The position numbers and the translations under genes are program-made. From the NCBI GenBank assembly GCA_934234185.1, contig CAKQHO010000017.1, positions 1 to 45,730 of the forward strand: a stretch of 45,730 nucleotides of DNA, given 5' to 3'. The notes beneath the pieces are model-generated. The model was not told the DNA's origin, did no database searches, and saw only the letters and a list, made by a program, of their open reading frames with translations. This document shows, in pieces, positions 32,044-40,602 of the stretch (the first letter of the stretch is position 1; the number at the start of each line of letters is the position of its first letter). Source of the stretch: an uncultured Psychrobacillus sp. (GTDB lineage Bacteria; Bacillota; Bacilli; Bacillales_A; Planococcaceae).

Positions 32044-33069
32044 TTGAATGTAGCGTTGTTGCGCAGGAGGGTACCAAATTTGACGACAGCTGCAAAGTCG
32101 ATTGGGATACGGCCAGCCACAGTTTCTAATTTATGTACAGGGAAGATTGATTTGGGAAAGGCTGAGGTTCGTACGCTTGTAGGCCTGGCAACCTTGGCAA
32201 ATTGTTCGGTGGATGAATTGATCATACGAGGGGAGAAGGTACAAATGATTGAAACGGGGATTAAGGCATTAGATTTTTTTGCGCCACTTGTAAAGGAAGG
32301 AACTACAGGGCTGGTTGCTCGTCCGGGAATGGGACAGTTAGTTATCTTAGCAGAGCTATTACACAACTTTAAAGCTAGTAAATATAAGACGTTGTTTTTA
32401 TTGCCTGAAGTTGAGCATAAGGAATTAGATGGGACAGTGGATCTTGCTGATGTTACTACCACTTCTATAGAAGAAACGCTAGGAAAGTTTAGGGATTCAA
32501 CTAGTGAGGTTATTTTTATTACCGATCGTAGTTATGTTGTTTCTGGAGAATTATTGGACTTACAAGAAAAGCTTTTAGAGGAAAACATGTCACCAGTCAC
32601 CACTATTTTAGTTGATCTATCAGGGGAGGTAGTAGACGAGGATATCCCTTATGGTCCACTTGAAACGGTTTGGCAGTTAGATGCAGAGCTTGTGGCACGT
32701 CATTACTACCCAGCTGTTCATCCACTATACTCTACTTCTTCACTTTTAGAAGGAGTTGATTTGGATCAGCGTCATTTTACATTGAGACAGCGTGCTATCA
32801 AACTGTTAAGACGCTATCGTGAGCTTCGTGCCTTCGTAGCAGTGCATGGGACTGGAAGAATTCCTGCGTCTGAAACGGAAACCTACGAGCGTGGCTCACG
32901 CTTAGAGGCATACTTTACACAGCCATTTGCAGTTGCAGAGGAGTTTACAAAGCAGCCTGGGACTTCTGTTGCCTTATCAGATACTCTAAACGACGTGGAG
33001 ACTATTTTAGATGGGAAAATGGATGAAGTGCAAGTGGAGTCACTTAAATTTGTTGGCGCGTTAAGCTGA
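32044..33069 (+). CDS. XRE-like HTH fused to an ATP-synthase-beta-like domain with defective P-loop
   Basis: 341 residues from TTG 32044. Residues 1-62 are an XRE-type helix-turn-helix (LTTAAKSIGIRPATVSNLCTGK). Residues 67-341 follow F1 beta from METGIKVVDLLAP on: IETGIKALDFFAP at 69-81, YPAVHPLYSTSSLL at 222-235, RYRELRAFVAVHG, TQPFAVAEEFT at 292-302 and ILDGKMD. The P-loop GGAGVGKT is replaced by ARPGMGQL (Lys to Gln, Thr to Leu), and the GERTREG loop is lost, so ATP hydrolysis is unlikely. The frame continues upstream to MEDIR-like codons, with ATA 32029 ideally spaced from GGGAGTGGGAG. The real start may be that rare codon. Function unknown; a DNA-binding sensor is plausible. Confidence 0.85.
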   Translation: MNVALLRRRVPNLTTAAKSIGIRPATVSNLCTGKIDLGKAEVRTLVGLATLANCSVDELIIRGEKVQMIETGIKALDFFAPLVKEGTTGLVARPGMGQLVILAELLHNFKASKYKTLFLLPEVEHKELDGTVDLADVTTTSIEETLGKFRDSTSEVIFITDRSYVVSGELLDLQEKLLEENMSPVTTILVDLSGEVVDEDIPYGPLETVWQLDAELVARHYYPAVHPLYSTSSLLEGVDLDQRHFTLRQRAIKLLRRYRELRAFVAVHGTGRIPASETETYERGSRLEAYFTQPFAVAEEFTKQPGTSVALSDTLNDVETILDGKMDEVQVESLKFVGALS

Positions 33070-33076
33070 AATTCGA

Positions 33077-33107
33077 GCGAGTGAATGAAATGTTCACTCG
33101 CTTTTTT
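33077..33107 (+). terminator. Terminator of the HTH/AtpD-like gene
   Basis: GCGAGTGAA/TTCACTCGC stem with a 7-nt loop, followed by six T residues. Confidence 0.93.
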
Positions 33108-33187
33108 ATTTCCTTTTTAAAACGTTTAAGGAATTGTTTCAAGGGAAAACTTAATAATAATTTGAATGTTAGGAAAGGAGGAGTACT

Positions 33188-33658
33188 ATGACCACTATAA
33201 AAGGAAGTGACAAAGACAGTCAAACGAAGCATTCTAAACAAAATATGTGGACTGGTATTTTGTTTGGACTCGGGTTAGTTGCATTTATTGATGAAGTAAT
33301 TTTTCACCAATTATTACATTGGCATCATTTTTATGATAAGTCTACAACAGAGGTTGGATTAGTTTCAGATGGTTTATTCCATGCTTTTAGTTTCTTTGCG
33401 ACTATAGGCTCTGCTTTTTTGCTTGCAGACCTTAATCGAAAACATGCATTCTGGAAGAAACGGTGGCTAGGTGGAATTTTTTTAGGAGCGGGAATTTTTC
33501 AGCTTTATGATGGAATTATCCAGCATAAGCTGATGGGCTTACATCAAATACGCTATGGCGTAGAGATTCTTCCTTACGATATTGTATGGAATGTTATTGC
33601 AGCACTTCTGATAGTGATAGGAATTATACTTTTTCGTCAAACGAGGGAGAAAGCATGA
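33188..33658 (+). CDS. DUF2243-family membrane protein
   Basis: 156 residues with four membrane helices. The first shows GILFGLGLVAFIDEVIFHQLLHWHHFYD, a His-rich entry typical of DUF2243, and QLYDGIIQHKLMGLHQIRYG lies after helix 3. The His residues could bind a metal or heme, which is speculative. Its stop codon overlaps the start of ctaG (ATGA), so the two are translationally coupled. DUF2243 beside CtaG is a recurring pair in Gram-positive bacteria. Ribosome site AGGAAAGGAGGAGTACT. Confidence 0.88.
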   Translation: MTTIKGSDKDSQTKHSKQNMWTGILFGLGLVAFIDEVIFHQLLHWHHFYDKSTTEVGLVSDGLFHAFSFFATIGSAFLLADLNRKHAFWKKRWLGGIFLGAGIFQLYDGIIQHKLMGLHQIRYGVEILPYDIVWNVIAALLIVIGIILFRQTREKA

Positions 33659-34455
33659 GTACTCATCTAAATCACCAAACTTCTTTAGGGGGCTCTTTGG
33701 AGGTGGCATCGCTCCTCTTGGCATTCCCCTTTGTTATGGCGTTCTTCTTATACCTACTTGCAGTTACTTTGTCGAATCGGCACAAAAAAAAGTGGCCGGT
33801 TTACCGTACGTACCTTTGGGGAATCGGCATAATTGCCGGGCTTATTACTTTTATCGGTCCATTAGCAGATAATTCGCATACTGATTTTAAAGCTCATATG
33901 GTTAGTCATTTGCTGCTTGGAATGCTTGCCCCTTTGTCCATGGCATTAGCGGCTCCCATGACATTATTATTGAGAAGCTTGCCAGTGAAAGCCGCTCGAA
34001 AAGTAACAAAGCTTTTGCACAGCAGATTTATTGGTTTCTATCAGGACCCACTTGTAGCAGCTTTCCTAAACATAGGTGGTCTTTGGCTACTTTATACGAC
34101 AAACCTGTTTTCTTTGATGCATCAACATGCTTGGATATTCTTTTTAATTCATGTACACATTTTTTTAGCAGGATATCTATTTACCATTTCTATTATATAT
34201 ATTGACCCCACCTCACACAGAAAAACATATATTTATCGGACAATCATATTTGTCTTTGCGCTGGCTGGACATAAAATTCTTTCCAAATTTATTTATGCAA
34301 ATCCACCTACTGGAATCGATAAGCAAGCATCTGAAATTGGCGGCATGATTATGTATTATGGCGGAGATGCTATAGAGGTATGCCTTATTATTGTTTTATT
34401 TTTTCAATGGTACAAAGATAGCAGACCGAAAGAGGCATACACTCAACTCGTTTAG
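33655..34455 (+). CDS. ctaG: Cytochrome c oxidase assembly protein, CtaG/caa3 type
   Basis: 266 residues with about seven membrane helices. The family marks are HMVSHLLLGMLAPLSMALAAPMTLLLR near the middle, HAWIFFLIHVHIFLAGYLF, and a late DAIEVCLIIVLFFQWY. Proteins of this type help copper delivery to caa3 oxidase (Bacillus CtaG). No oxidase genes are in the window. The ATG overlaps the DUF2243 stop, with GAGGGAGAAAGC upstream. A small spore-protein-like gene follows after 14 bp. Confidence 0.9.
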   Translation: MSTHLNHQTSLGGSLEVASLLLAFPFVMAFFLYLLAVTLSNRHKKKWPVYRTYLWGIGIIAGLITFIGPLADNSHTDFKAHMVSHLLLGMLAPLSMALAAPMTLLLRSLPVKAARKVTKLLHSRFIGFYQDPLVAAFLNIGGLWLLYTTNLFSLMHQHAWIFFLIHVHIFLAGYLFTISIIYIDPTSHRKTYIYRTIIFVFALAGHKILSKFIYANPPTGIDKQASEIGGMIMYYGGDAIEVCLIIVLFFQWYKDSRPKEAYTQLV

Positions 34456-34469
34456 AAAGGTGGAATACA

Positions 34470-34610
34470 ATGGAGAAGAAAAAAACTTTTACAAGGGCTG
34501 GTACCGATATAGAGGAAGTTAAGAGGCGAAATGCAAACTCGGGGCTTACTTACCAGCAGTTAAATGATTTGGTGGCAAATAAACAAAGGATAATTAAAAA
34601 AGAAAGGTAG
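34470..34610 (+). CDS. 46-residue protein resembling gamma-type small acid-soluble spore proteins
   Basis: MEKKKTFTRAGTDIEEVKRR, then NANSGLTYQQLNDLVANKQ and a basic end. The AGTDIxEVKRxNAxSG segment is like the repeat unit of gamma-type SASPs, but only one copy is present and the Gln-rich repeats are missing. The ATG follows AAAGGTGGAATACA. The gene overlaps or abuts the YndM-like gene. A spore role is suggested by similarity, not shown. Confidence 0.6.
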   Translation: MEKKKTFTRAGTDIEEVKRRNANSGLTYQQLNDLVANKQRIIKKER

Positions 34611-34612
34611 TG

Positions 34613-35050
34613 ATGTATATGTATGCAAAAACGTTTCTTATTAAATTTGTCATGGTGACTTTAGTGGTATGGCTTGTTTTAGGGATGTATTATGAAGTAA
34701 GTGTTATGAATGTTCTGCTTACCAGTATTGCATTAACGGTATTAGGGTACATTGGAGATATATTTCTAATGCCGAGAATAGGGAATGTGTTTGCTACTTT
34801 TGGTGACTTTATTTTAGGCTTTCTAGTTGTTTATGGAATGGGTGCACTATTATACCCCGATATACCATTGGGAACAGCGGCTTTTGTCATTTCATTAATT
34901 TTAAGTATTGGAGAGATGTGGCTACACCAATATATTCAAATGCATGTTTTTGAACCTATGGTTATGAATCCTTTAGATAAGAAGGGATACTATCAACGTG
35001 TACCTTTGTATGATAATTACGCCGAGTTTAAACAAATTAAAAATAAGTAA
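34613..35050 (+). CDS. YndM-like DUF2512 membrane protein
   Basis: 145 residues with four membrane helices, then a hydrophilic C-terminus. The pattern LGYIGDIFLMPRIGNVFATFGDFILGFLVVY is typical of DUF2512 (B. subtilis YndM). Function unknown. Two ATG codons, 34613 and 34619, compete for the same AAAGG site and both are possible. It is coupled to the spore-protein-like gene upstream. Confidence 0.85.
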   Translation: MYMYAKTFLIKFVMVTLVVWLVLGMYYEVSVMNVLLTSIALTVLGYIGDIFLMPRIGNVFATFGDFILGFLVVYGMGALLYPDIPLGTAAFVISLILSIGEMWLHQYIQMHVFEPMVMNPLDKKGYYQRVPLYDNYAEFKQIKNK

Positions 35051-35110
35051 TGCATAAATCCTTCTTTTTTAGCCATTCTAATATTGGTTAATAAAGAAGG
35101 GAGGTCATGG

Positions 35111-35353
35111 ATGATGGATAACAATAACAACCGCAACAACAATGATTTCGATCGCAATAACCGTAATAACCGCAACAACAACAATAATAATAACAACAAT
35201 AACAACAATAACAACAACCTTGAGTTTGGTGATGATTTCAACTTCGAAAACCTAAACGATTTGAACAACAATAACCGTAACAATAACAATAACAACAACA
35301 ATAACCGCAATGATCGCAATAACCGCAACAACAACAATAACAACAACTTATAA
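35111..35353 (+). CDS. Asn/Arg-rich low-complexity protein
   Basis: 80 residues, over half Asn, with interspersed Arg, mostly as NNRNN or NNNN tracts. A single complex block, EFGDDFNFENLNDL, sits in the middle. No signal peptide. The start ATG 35111 has GGGAGGTCATGG. It is flanked by spore-related genes and ends in a UUCG-loop terminator, which favours a real gene. Such proteins occur as coat or exosporium components and as prion-like, phase-separating chains; which applies here is unknown. The opposite strand shows a poly-Leu frame that is an artefact. Confidence 0.7.
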   Translation: MMDNNNNRNNNDFDRNNRNNRNNNNNNNNNNNNNNNLEFGDDFNFENLNDLNNNNRNNNNNNNNNRNDRNNRNNNNNNNL

Positions 35354-35367
35354 TAATTATATTTTTA

Positions 35368-35398
35368 CAAGGGTGATCTTTCGAGATCACCCTTGTTT
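35368..35398 (+). terminator. Terminator of the Asn-rich gene
   Basis: CAAGGGTGATCT/AGATCACCCTTG stem with a UUCG tetraloop and a short T-run. Confidence 0.88.
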
Positions 35399-35444
35399 AC
35401 ATTTGTCTGGAATAAGGGTAGAGGAGGATAGGGAGGTGATTTAG

Positions 35445-36893
35445 ATGATAAAACCTGAGCTAAAGGATATAACGGTCAGGAAAGCTTATGCCACATTTTT
35501 ATTTCCCTTTGCCTTTCAAGTAAAAAGGCAGAAGGAATTAATGAAAGAGTTACAAGATGATGGATTTATCCTTTTTAATATTGAAGATAAAGAATTACAG
35601 GATAAATTTTATGGGAAGGGTGTAGAAATAGTTCATGAAGAATTAGATCAATACTTTTTGCCATATATAGAGGACAAGCTTTTCCCTAGTACGAAGGAAC
35701 GCAGAGGTTTTTTACGATATTCAAAGGAATTTAAGGAAGAATTAGTTTGGTATCGAAAGAAAGAAAAGATGATTTTCCATGTAAATAGTATGGATATTAC
35801 ATTATGCCCCTTTGGCATAGGCATTGTTACGGTAAGAGTTGAGCTAAAAGATGAAATCTATTCATTATCAGGGGTGTTAGATTTTATCTCTCACTTCAGA
35901 GTTTTAGAGCCAAAATTAAAGGAGGAAAAGGATAATCGTATTCTTGCGGAGGAAAGAGAGATGGCAACAACCCATGAGCTTATCATGGAGCATCTTTTTA
36001 ATCCCTTGAAGTCCTTCATTATAAAAAACAATAAATTAACTGGATACTATGGCAGCTTACCATTTTTTGAGGATGAACGAATGCTTTCTTCTGCTTTTAT
36101 TATAGCGGATGATCAAGAAGAGATAACAAGCGAGCATCTATATAGAATTTCTAGATTGGATGGTAAGACCTTAGAAGGAGAACCGTATATCTCTAGCAAT
36201 AATATAGAGTATATTGAGCATTACGTGAAGGAAAGGACCTATTATCGTTGGGCTCCCTTTACATACCAAATTTTCTCAGAAAACTCTCAGATGACTATAT
36301 CTATAAAAGATAGGGAAGAGCTAGAGCAAGAGATAGCTACATTTATGAGCACTCATTACTATAATTTGTTACTTCATTACTATTATAAAATTATGTTGCT
36401 GCGTTTGTCCTTCGAACACAGTGAGCTTACCTGGGTTAAGGATAGAGAATATGTGAAAGAGTTAACGGAACGTATATCGAAATTTTATTCAAGATATTTT
36501 TTTGGGGAAGTATCATCTCGATCAGAGGGAAAGGAAATATCCGCTTTATTAAGAAAAAGCTTCCAACTAGATTCACTTTTTGGCGAGGTATCCAACACGG
36601 TTAATGATTTATATAGAGCTCAATCTAATCAAACGAATGCGAGACAGAACGCTCTTTTATTCATGCTTACGGTTTATACGGTTATATCAGGAATCTATGG
36701 AATGAACTTAGTAATAGAGGATTGGAAGGATTTAACCGATTGGTCTCAAGTTCCTGGATATTCGTTCTTTGAATGGGTAGCTCTAATAACAGCAATAAGT
36801 GGTATAGGAATAGCTGTTATTCTTCTTTTTATTTCTGGATGGAGTGGAGCGAGAAGCAAGTATCGAAAGTGGAAGCGTTCAAGGCAAATATAG
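35445..36893 (+). CDS. Divergent CorA-like membrane protein
   Basis: 482 residues, longer than standard CorA (about 315-350). The N-terminal 390 residues are soluble and mostly helical, including LYRAQSNQTNARQNALLF leading into helix 1. At residues 415-422 helix 1 ends in GIYGMNLV, the GMN signature of the CorA Mg/Co channel family. Helix 2 follows (WVALITAISGIGIAVILLF), then a basic tail. Two C-terminal helices and GMN support a CorA fold; the N-terminal sequence is unlike any CorA that I recognise. An exact GGAGGTGAT ribosome site precedes the ATG. Confidence 0.75.
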   Translation: MIKPELKDITVRKAYATFLFPFAFQVKRQKELMKELQDDGFILFNIEDKELQDKFYGKGVEIVHEELDQYFLPYIEDKLFPSTKERRGFLRYSKEFKEELVWYRKKEKMIFHVNSMDITLCPFGIGIVTVRVELKDEIYSLSGVLDFISHFRVLEPKLKEEKDNRILAEEREMATTHELIMEHLFNPLKSFIIKNNKLTGYYGSLPFFEDERMLSSAFIIADDQEEITSEHLYRISRLDGKTLEGEPYISSNNIEYIEHYVKERTYYRWAPFTYQIFSENSQMTISIKDREELEQEIATFMSTHYYNLLLHYYYKIMLLRLSFEHSELTWVKDREYVKELTERISKFYSRYFFGEVSSRSEGKEISALLRKSFQLDSLFGEVSNTVNDLYRAQSNQTNARQNALLFMLTVYTVISGIYGMNLVIEDWKDLTDWSQVPGYSFFEWVALITAISGIGIAVILLFISGWSGARSKYRKWKRSRQI

Positions 36894-37036
36894 GGACGTT
36901 TCGTAAGTAGGGCATAAGTGATTTTTTCTCATTTTATTAGGAAGAAAAATAACGAGTTTAACATTATTAGACTATTCTTTGTTTAGATAAAGGGTTATAA
37001 TTCCGAGATAGAAACATATAGAACGGAGTAACGCAC

Positions 37037-37927
37037 GTGAATAGAGAAAAGTCTTCTAAGTCTATCATCATTCCATTGGTCATTTCTATAATAGCTATAT
37101 CCTTTGCGGCTATATTTGTGAAATGGTCCAATGCGCCGGCAACAATTTTAAGTATGTATCGAATGATACTTGCTAGTCTGCTACTCGTACCTATAGTATG
37201 GATGAAGCGAAGTGAATTCAACAGAATTAGTAAAAGAGAATGGGGATTATTACTGTTTTCGGGACTGTTCTTGGCAATGCACTTTGCTCTTTGGTTTGGC
37301 TCTTTAAAACTCACGACAGTCGCAAGTTCTACTATCATTCTTGCTTTACAGCCTATCGTTGCGCTAGTAGGGGGAATGCTCTTGTTTAAAGAGCGTACTA
37401 CGAAGCAAGCGCTTTTTACGATGGGAATAGCAGTTGTTGGAGCTGTGATGGTAGGGTGGGGCGACTTTGGATTAAGCCAAAGTGCTATCCTTGGTGATGT
37501 TTTGTCCTTTTTAAGTGTCATTGCCGTAGTTGGTTATTTATTAATTGGACAAAGTGCTGTTAAAAAGGTATCGCACTGGATTTATAGCTTTTGTGTTTTC
37601 GGTTTTGCCTCTATCGCTTTAGTAATATACAATTTTGCTACTTCAGTTCCTATGGTTGGTTATGATTCAAGAGAGTGGGGAATATTTGTCCTCTTGGCAG
37701 TAGTGCCTACTATTTCTCACTTGATTAACAATTGGCTATTAAACTATGTAAATGCTACGACTATTTCAATGAGCATACTAGGCGAGCCGGTTGGAGCAAC
37801 TATTTTGGCAGCTATTATTCTAGGTGAGAGTTTGGTTGCTTCTCAAATAGCAGGGGGACTTATTGTTTTAGTAGGAGTTTTCTTCTTCCTTATGCAACAA
37901 ATTAGAGGATATAGAAGAGTTAGCTGA
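37037..37927 (+). CDS. EamA/DMT-family transporter
   Basis: 296 residues from GTG. Ten predicted helices in two EamA repeats. The first opens SIIIPLVISIIAISFAAIFVKW and contains ALWFGSLKLTTVASSTII; the second contains NYVNATTISMSILGEPVGATILAAIILGE, the usual EamA end motif. It is an exporter of unknown substrate. It is 13 bp ahead of a second EamA gene, and the two differ enough that a paralogous heterodimer or tandem duplication is uncertain. Confidence 0.87.
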   Translation: MNREKSSKSIIIPLVISIIAISFAAIFVKWSNAPATILSMYRMILASLLLVPIVWMKRSEFNRISKREWGLLLFSGLFLAMHFALWFGSLKLTTVASSTIILALQPIVALVGGMLLFKERTTKQALFTMGIAVVGAVMVGWGDFGLSQSAILGDVLSFLSVIAVVGYLLIGQSAVKKVSHWIYSFCVFGFASIALVIYNFATSVPMVGYDSREWGIFVLLAVVPTISHLINNWLLNYVNATTISMSILGEPVGATILAAIILGESLVASQIAGGLIVLVGVFFFLMQQIRGYRRVS

Positions 37928-37940
37928 TAAAGGAAGGTTG

Positions 37941-38822
37941 ATGAAGTTGGATGTAGCTGCAATGTTTAAATTAACGTTATCAATGGCTATTTTTGGCTCA
38001 ATCGGTCTCTTCACCACTAAGACCGGTATCCCGGCAGCGGAACTAGTATTTGTTCGGTGTATTTGTGCAACTCTTTTTCTTGGGGCTATATGGTTTATCA
38101 CCGGAGGACATAAGATAGAGGTGTGGAAAAGGAAAGAGATTTTCCAAACAATGCTGTGTGGGATATTCTTAGTTCTTAATTGGGTTTTTCTATTTAAGGC
38201 ATTCGAGGTTACATCCATTACAGTAGCTATTACAATCTATAACTTAGCACCTATCATAGTATTGCTCCTAGGAACTATTTTTTTAAAAGAAAAAATGTCT
38301 GTAACGTCTATACTGGCGGTCATTATATGTTTCTTAGGGAGTGTTCTTATTGTCGGGATAAATAGTCTCAGTTCATTTACAGAATTTTTAGGCTCAGGCT
38401 TCCTTTGGGCTTTGCTGTCAGCGGTCTGTTATGCAATGACTATGATACTAGGAAAGGGAATCAGTAAGCTGAGTGCATATGCAACAACCTTTATTCAGAC
38501 GTCTGTAGGTTTAATAATTCTTTTCCCTTTTATGCAGTTTCAAGTATTTGAAGGGTTATCCACGTCTAATTGGGTATATATTTTGGGTACAGGACTAATA
38601 CATACGGGTTTTGTTTATTATTTGTTTTTTGATAGCATAAGAAGGTTGTCGACTGCTATCATTTCAGCCTTGGTTTTTGTTGACCCGGTAGTTGCTATAT
38701 TATTAGATGCTTTAGTTTTAGATTTTCGTCCTACCATCTCTCAAACTGTAGGTATAGTGCTCATCTTCGGAGGAATCATTTATGCCTTGTATAGACCAAA
38801 ACAAAGCCTTGAGATTCAATAA
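37941..38822 (+). CDS. EamA/DMT-family transporter
   Basis: 293 residues with ten predicted helices. Begins LDVAAMFKLTLSMAIFGSIGLFTT, with LNWVFLFKAFEVTSITVAITIYNLAPI in repeat 1 and a second repeat from about residue 145. Its closing region includes ISALVFVDPVVAILLDALVL. It pairs with the EamA gene just upstream and probably shares its transcript. The start ATG 37941 follows AAAGGAAGGTTG. The stop codon is in the loop of a bidirectional terminator. Confidence 0.87.
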   Translation: MKLDVAAMFKLTLSMAIFGSIGLFTTKTGIPAAELVFVRCICATLFLGAIWFITGGHKIEVWKRKEIFQTMLCGIFLVLNWVFLFKAFEVTSITVAITIYNLAPIIVLLLGTIFLKEKMSVTSILAVIICFLGSVLIVGINSLSSFTEFLGSGFLWALLSAVCYAMTMILGKGISKLSAYATTFIQTSVGLIILFPFMQFQVFEGLSTSNWVYILGTGLIHTGFVYYLFFDSIRRLSTAIISALVFVDPVVAILLDALVLDFRPTISQTVGIVLIFGGIIYALYRPKQSLEIQ

Positions 38823-38834
38823 TCTCAAGGCTTT
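38803..38834. terminator. Bidirectional terminator containing two stop codons
   Basis: AAAGCCTTGAGATT/AATCTCAAGGCTTT, 14-bp perfect stem. The stop of the plus-strand EamA gene (38820-38822) and of the minus-strand MFS gene (38825-38827) are both inside it. Confidence 0.9.
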
Positions 38835-40450
38835 TCTACTAGTAAGTTCCTTTTTCGAATTGGTGCGAGGATAAAGGTGACGATTAGTATCAGCACTGCA
38901 ATGACAACTGCGGAATAGAATAATCCTCCATAACCACCTTGAGCGGCCAATGTTGTAACTTCATTGACACTATCTAAAATAACCTTTTTTAGACCGGGAT
39001 CTTGTATTTGCTGAATCACAGCTTCCATACTGTCTTCGGTTATATTACCATTTCCAGCTGGTATGCTAGCAGTGATGTTTTCTAATTCTTTAAGACCCTC
39101 GGGACTTATTTGTGCATTCTGAATGTTATTTTGTAAAATACCCGTAAAATCTGTCTTAAATAAGGTAGGTAGTTCATTAAAGCCACGTGCTATAAAACCA
39201 GCATATATAGTTGGAGCAATCGTCATCCCGATTTGTCTGGTTAGAGATAATGTTGCTAACGCTGTACCTTTATCGGTAACTAGCTTCTCTGTGGCCAAAA
39301 TATTTAAAGGAGCACCCAATATTATTCCCATTCCTAAGCCGGCAATACTGGAAGACACGACAAATTGCCATTTGACCTCAATCCAGGTAGGGAATAATAG
39401 GAAGCCAATTGCTGAAATTATTCCTGACAATAAGACAGCGAGAATTGGTCCTTTTTTATCTACTAGAATACCTCCAACAGCTGCGCCTACTCCAGCAGCT
39501 AATGCTAATGGAGTCATCCAGTAACCAGCATTTTCTTGTGCAATTCCTAATACTTGCTCTGAGAAAGCAGGGACAAAAATCATACCAGCTAAAAGAGCTC
39601 CAGAAAATGCACCAATTAGCAGGGTAAGTAGAAATGCAGGTTGTTTTAATAATAATATTGGGAGAATAGGATCCCCACCCCGTTTTTCAATTCGGCCCTC
39701 ATGTAATAATAAAACGATAAATAACAAGATTCCTGCAAGGATATATCCAAACACATTTGGCTCTAATAAGCTTTCAAAGAAATGAACACCTTCTATGTTG
39801 GTCAGCCCATACATCACACCTAAAATAGACAACGATAAAAGAATAGTTCCCAATAAATCTAATCTGCCGGTAGCTGGATCCATGGTCTCTTCTAGCTTTA
39901 AGAAGCCTAAAACAACCAAAACAATTGCGATAGGAACATTCACTAAGAAAAGAAAGTGCCAGCTACCTGTTAAGTCTAGTAAAACGCTACCTATGTTTGG
40001 TCCTAACACTGCTGCAATTCCATTCATACCTCCAAGCATGCCTAGTGCTTTTCCTTGTTTTTCAGGAGGAAGTGTACTTAATATATGAGAGCTTCCGATG
40101 ATGAAAATACCACCACCGCCTAGTGCCTGGATAAATCGAGATATTAAATAAAACGTAAAGTTTGGGCTTAGCGCTACAAGTAATGACCCTATGCCAAATA
40201 TGGCAATTTCGATAATAAACAATTTTTTGCGTCCATATCGGTCAGATAGCTTTCCGATAATAGGGACACTTATTGCTAAACCTAGCGTGTAAAGTGTTAC
40301 TCCCCATGCCCCCCAGTTAGCTGACACATCAAAAGAACCGTTAATTGTTGTTAGAGCAGCACTAATAATGCCATTATCAAGTGCGGCCATAAAGACGCCG
40401 ATGGAAAATAAAACAAGAGCCCATGTTTGGGAAGAGTGTTTCTTTGCCAT
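38825..40450 (-). CDS. MFS drug efflux transporter, DHA2 (14-helix) family
   Basis: 541 residues, the 14-helix EmrB/QacA size. Motif A appears as GKLSDRYGRKK after helix 2. Motif C of antiporters is seen as GMLGGMNGIAAVLGPNIGSVLLD in helix 5. Members expel drugs and dyes using the proton gradient. A large hydrophilic loop lies between the last two helices (from about residue 440), as in QacA-type pumps. No repressor gene is next to it. Ribosome site TTTAGGAGGTGTAAAT. Confidence 0.9.
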   Translation of the reverse strand: MAKKHSSQTWALVLFSIGVFMAALDNGIISAALTTINGSFDVSANWGAWGVTLYTLGLAISVPIIGKLSDRYGRKKLFIIEIAIFGIGSLLVALSPNFTFYLISRFIQALGGGGIFIIGSSHILSTLPPEKQGKALGMLGGMNGIAAVLGPNIGSVLLDLTGSWHFLFLVNVPIAIVLVVLGFLKLEETMDPATGRLDLLGTILLSLSILGVMYGLTNIEGVHFFESLLEPNVFGYILAGILLFIVLLLHEGRIEKRGGDPILPILLLKQPAFLLTLLIGAFSGALLAGMIFVPAFSEQVLGIAQENAGYWMTPLALAAGVGAAVGGILVDKKGPILAVLLSGIISAIGFLLFPTWIEVKWQFVVSSSIAGLGMGIILGAPLNILATEKLVTDKGTALATLSLTRQIGMTIAPTIYAGFIARGFNELPTLFKTDFTGILQNNIQNAQISPEGLKELENITASIPAGNGNITEDSMEAVIQQIQDPGLKKVILDSVNEVTTLAAQGGYGGLFYSAVVIAVLILIVTFILAPIRKRNLLVEKP

Positions 40451-40602
40451 ATTTACACCTCCTAAATAAAAAATTTTATATGGATAAAAATGTAATTTAT
40501 AATTTCTATCAGAAATTATACCACTTCTTTATATATGCATGGAAGGGGATAAATTAAACATGTTTTGATATGATAACAATGGATGAAAAAGGAGCAAAAC
40601 TA

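Noticed and set aside
35017..35346. 109-codon Leu-rich minus-strand frame
   Set aside because: It is the complement of AAC/AAT repeats of the Asn-rich gene.
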